A DNA stretch of 13,740 nucleotides from CSP1-4 sp036559965 (lineage in GTDB: Bacteria > Chloroflexota > Limnocylindria > Limnocylindrales > CSP1-4), in NCBI GenBank assembly GCA_036559965.1, contig DATBSD010000030.1, forward strand, positions 1 to 13,740, read 5' to 3'. How positions within the stretch are numbered: position 1 is the stretch's first letter; every line of letters starts with the position of its first letter. Position numbers and translations under genes: made by a program. Positions 12,288 to 13,740 of this stretch are shown here, one piece after another. The notes under the pieces are model-generated. The model was not told the DNA's origin and searched no databases. It saw only the letters and a program-made list of their open reading frames with translations.

Positions 12288-12329
12288 GCGGGGCCTCGCG
12301 CTGGTCGTGGGCCTCGCTGGATCGGTCCG

Positions 12330-12728
12330 TCACTGTGCCGTGATCGTGCCCTGCATGTCGGGATGCACCTCGCAGATGAACGTGTACGTACCCGCCGCCA
12401 GGGCCGGCACCGAGTACACGACCTTCGTTGCAGAGACGATCTCGCCCTTGAACATCGAGCTCCCGGCGCCATCCGAGATCGCGACGTTGTGCGGCACGTC
12501 ATCCAGATTGTCGAACTCCACGGCGAACGGGATGCCAGCCGGGACCGACACCAGCGGCTCCGAGAACCGCATGTCCTTGGCGACGATCGAGATGGTCGCA
12601 CCGTCCGGTGGACCTGCCCCTGGCGCGGGGGCTGGCGTCCCGGATGGCGGAGCCGCCGCAGCCATCGAACAGGCGGCGAGGACCACGGGCAGGGCGACCA
12701 TGCCCAGCCCGGCGGTCAAGCGGTTCAT
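12330..12728 (-). CDS. lipoprotein cupredoxin (plastocyanin-like blue copper protein)
   Basis: A 132-aa secreted protein. A hydrophobic leader ends in the lipobox LAAC (C20), so it is probably lipid-anchored on the outer face of the membrane. A Pro/Ala-rich linker (23-41) precedes a cupredoxin fold (about 45-132). The type 1 copper ligands are all visible: H80 in DVPHNVAI, then C119, H122 and M125 in FICEVHPDMQG. It would carry single electrons and is a plausible partner for the Rieske protein of the neighbouring operon. The ATG at 12728 overlaps the stop of the upstream four-helix protein by 4 nt, so the two are translationally coupled. The frame extends further upstream only through antisense-like sequence. 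Under the shared PadR-type promoter, expression should parallel the Rieske operon. Confidence 0.93.
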   Translation of the reverse strand: MNRLTAGLGMVALPVVLAACSMAAAAPPSGTPAPAPGAGPPDGATISIVAKDMRFSEPLVSVPAGIPFAVEFDNLDDVPHNVAISDGAGSSMFKGEIVSATKVVYSVPALAAGTYTFICEVHPDMQGTITAQ

Positions 12729-13192
12729 GACGGACGGACTCCATCCGAGGTCTGGTGACCTGGTTCGACATGCGGCGATGCGGTGACGCGGGTGACCATC
12801 GACCGGAGGCTGGCGAGCTCGCGACGGACGACCGCGATCGGGTTCCCGTCCATCCGGGCGAAGTCGATCGCGACGGCGACGACGAGCGCGACCTCGATGG
12901 CCTTGGCGACATAGGCCGTGGAGTAGTACGGACCCTGGATCGCCCAGCCTGCGATGGTCATGACCGCATAGGCGATGAGGCCGAGGCGGATGATCCAACG
13001 ACCCCGCACCGCGAGGGCGAGCGGTATCACCATGGCCACCGCGGCTGTCGCGTAGCCCATCGCATTCAGGGTGAAGAGCAGGCCACCAAGCGTGCTGTGG
13101 ATGTACCCGGTGGCCACGACCAGACCGACGATCAAGACGCGAAGCGCCACATCGGACGCCCGGAGCTCGGTCCGGGATGCGAGGATGGTCAT
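12725..13192 (-). CDS. four-helix membrane protein co-encoded with cupredoxin
   Basis: A 155-aa integral membrane protein with about four helices: 16-31, 36-62 (GGLLFTLNAMGYATAAVAMV), 66-86 (WIIRLGLIAYAVMTIAGWAI) and 92-111. A polar cytosolic-type tail of about 40 residues follows. H32 (GYIHSTLGG) and the NAMGY motif near the first loop are the most distinctive residues and may bind a cofactor or metal, but no family name is claimed. The ATG at 13192 has GGAGGG 7 nt upstream, and earlier in-frame codons are excluded because the promoter lies there. Its stop overlaps the cupredoxin start by 4 nt (ATGA). Context suggests it anchors or exchanges electrons with the cupredoxin. This is inference. 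Confidence 0.88.
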   Translation of the reverse strand: MTILASRTELRASDVALRVLIVGLVVATGYIHSTLGGLLFTLNAMGYATAAVAMVIPLALAVRGRWIIRLGLIAYAVMTIAGWAIQGPYYSTAYVAKAIEVALVVAVAIDFARMDGNPIAVVRRELASLRSMVTRVTASPHVEPGHQTSDGVRPS

Positions 13193-13209
13193 CGCCCTGC
13201 CCTCCGATT

Positions 13210-13232
13210 GGTATATCGTGAGGCGATATACC
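13210..13232. promoter_or_regulatory. perfect 9-bp inverted-repeat operator downstream of the -10
   Basis: GGTATATCG (13210-13218), 5 nt, then CGATATACC (13224-13232). The core TATATCG-N5-CGATATA is the same as at 12244-12262. A third half-site, CGATATA (13239-13245), overlaps the -10 box. Binding here would block the start of transcription. Confidence 0.7.
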
Positions 13233-13241
13233 GTCACGCGA

Positions 13242-13270
13242 TATATAGACCTGACGGACTCAGCTGTCAA
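13242..13270 (-). promoter_or_regulatory. promoter of the four-helix protein-cupredoxin operon
   Basis: On the minus strand -35 TTGACA (13270-13265), a 17-nt spacer and -10 TATATA (13247-13242) are followed by a leader of about 45 nt to the ATG at 13192. The architecture is the same as the promoter at 12259-12287, including GTC before and TCG after the TATATA. Confidence 0.82.
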
Positions 13271-13413
13271 GTGGTATCGGGCGGGTGCTCCCGATGCCGG
13301 GGGCCTTGCGGTTCGCACTCGCCGTCGACGGAGGGACGGAAACAGGGCCGGTGTACCCTGAAGTCCACGTCTCCGACCAGCGGGGACCTCCGACGCGTGG
13401 ATTCGACCGGTAG
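13271..13413. other. divergent intergenic region before the second cyclase
   Basis: There is no gene in this 143-nt stretch. TGTACCCT (13352-13359) could be an extended -10 for the plus-strand cyclase, leaving about 50 nt of leader. In that leader TCCACG (13364-13369) and CGTGGA (13396-13401) could pair. No convincing -35 box or Shine-Dalgarno sequence was found. Confidence 0.35.
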
Positions 13414-13740
13414 ATGACGATCGCAGAGTCAGGTTCCCCAGTCGTCCGCCACGAGCAGTCGGAGCTGCTCCGCCCCTACGTGCCGCGCCTCATGATCGAC
13501 TGGCTGCGCGGGGAGCCGGAGGCCCGGCACCGGGAGCTCGATGCGTCGCTCGTCTTCGTCGACATCTCCGGCTTCACCGCCCTCACGGAGCAGCTCGCTC
13601 GCCGGGGCAAGGTCGGCGCGGAGCTCATGCGCGACACGCTCGACGGCGTGTTCACGGCCCTCCTCGACGAGGCCACATCGTGGGGCGCCGACCTCCTGAA
13701 ATGGGGCGGCGACGCCCTGCTGCTCATGTTCGACGGGCCG
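13414..13740 (+). CDS. class III adenylate/guanylate cyclase, N-terminal part (cut by window end)
   Basis: The first 109 residues of a protein that runs off the window. Residues 43-108 are the start of a class III cyclase domain: D50 in VFVDISGFTALTEQ and D100 in LLKWGGDALLLMF are the two metal-binding aspartates. K96 sits four residues before the second Asp, where adenylate cyclases carry the adenine-specifying Lys. This N-terminal placement, with LLRPYVPRLMIDWLRGEPEA before it, is typical of large proteins with two cyclase domains followed by an AAA-type ATPase and TPR region. That continuation is expected but not visible. ATG 13414 is the first possible start because an in-frame TAG lies directly before it (13411-13413). 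It is divergent from the cupredoxin operon. It differs from the TPR-cyclase at 147 in both layout and active-site residues. Confidence 0.9.
   Translation, partial: MTIAESGSPVVRHEQSELLRPYVPRLMIDWLRGEPEARHRELDASLVFVDISGFTALTEQLARRGKVGAELMRDTLDGVFTALLDEATSWGADLLKWGGDALLLMFDGP

Larger units (their letters stand above)
12135..12329. other. intergenic region holding the operon promoter and a long leader
   Basis: This is a 195-nt gap between the cupredoxin stop and the first PadR gene, with no gene visible. It contains the minus-strand promoter and operator at 12244-12287. About 120 nt of untranslated leader would follow, including the 8-bp palindrome GCTATAGC (12227-12234), which may be an extra half-site. 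A 9-bp direct repeat GGGCCTCGC (12291-12299 and 12309-12317) lies upstream of the -35 box, of unknown meaning. Confidence 0.6.

Noticed and set aside
12291..12317. Direct repeat GGGCCTCGC with an 18-bp period, considered as a binding site or repeat array
   Set aside because: It has only two copies of a GC-rich 9-mer, which chance can easily produce at this base composition.
1..13740. CRISPR array, insertion sequence, tRNA or integration site
   Set aside because: Nothing with regularly spaced repeats, transposase motifs or tRNA cloverleaf features was seen on either strand. The only tandem repeat is the two-unit one at 2862-2913.

Overview
The window is GC-rich DNA, densely coded, and almost certainly from a bacterium. 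Paralogues opening with a YPRAWRERYGDE-type helical domain next to PadR regulators, TPR-cyclase proteins, leaderless promoters and many GTG starts together suggest Chloroflexota (Limnocylindria/Ellin6529-like soil or freshwater lineages). A high-GC actinobacterium cannot be excluded. No rRNA, tRNA, CRISPR array, transposase or phage gene was seen.

Left part, 1-5571, mostly ordinary regulatory and housekeeping genes. It holds the 3' end of an unidentified gene, a TPR-class III nucleotide cyclase (147-2156), and a DinB-like protein (2167-2844). A convergent ArsR-SRPBCC fusion (2905-3675) shares with it a terminator built from a 26-bp tandem repeat. A TetR regulator (3738-4358) is divergent from a 75-aa CxxC protein (4411-4638), and a GNAT acetyltransferase (4684-5571) follows. 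Several of these genes have a -10 hexamer exactly 6 nt before the start codon, so they are probably transcribed as leaderless mRNAs.

Middle part, 5578-8752, on the minus strand. A GIDE-domain membrane protein, LemA, and a PCMH/BBE-type FAD oxidoreductase lie in one transcriptional direction.

Right part, 8780-13192, also minus strand, is the most interesting. One operon encodes PadR, three related multi-helix membrane proteins, a second PadR and a Tat-type Rieske protein, and all five junctions are 4-nt stop/start overlaps. Upstream lies a second operon of a four-helix membrane protein and a lipoprotein cupredoxin, again with a 4-nt overlap. Both operons have near-identical promoters (TTGACA, 17 nt, TATATA), each with an AT-rich inverted repeat TATATCG-N5-CGATATA. 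The simplest reading is a PadR-controlled membrane redox regulon (Rieske plus blue-copper protein) with its own membrane-protein partners. The paralogous array shows traces of tandem duplication and gene fusion, and strong Shine-Dalgarno sequences plus start codons are kept inside fused reading frames.

The window ends inside a second, different class III cyclase (13414 onward, plus strand).
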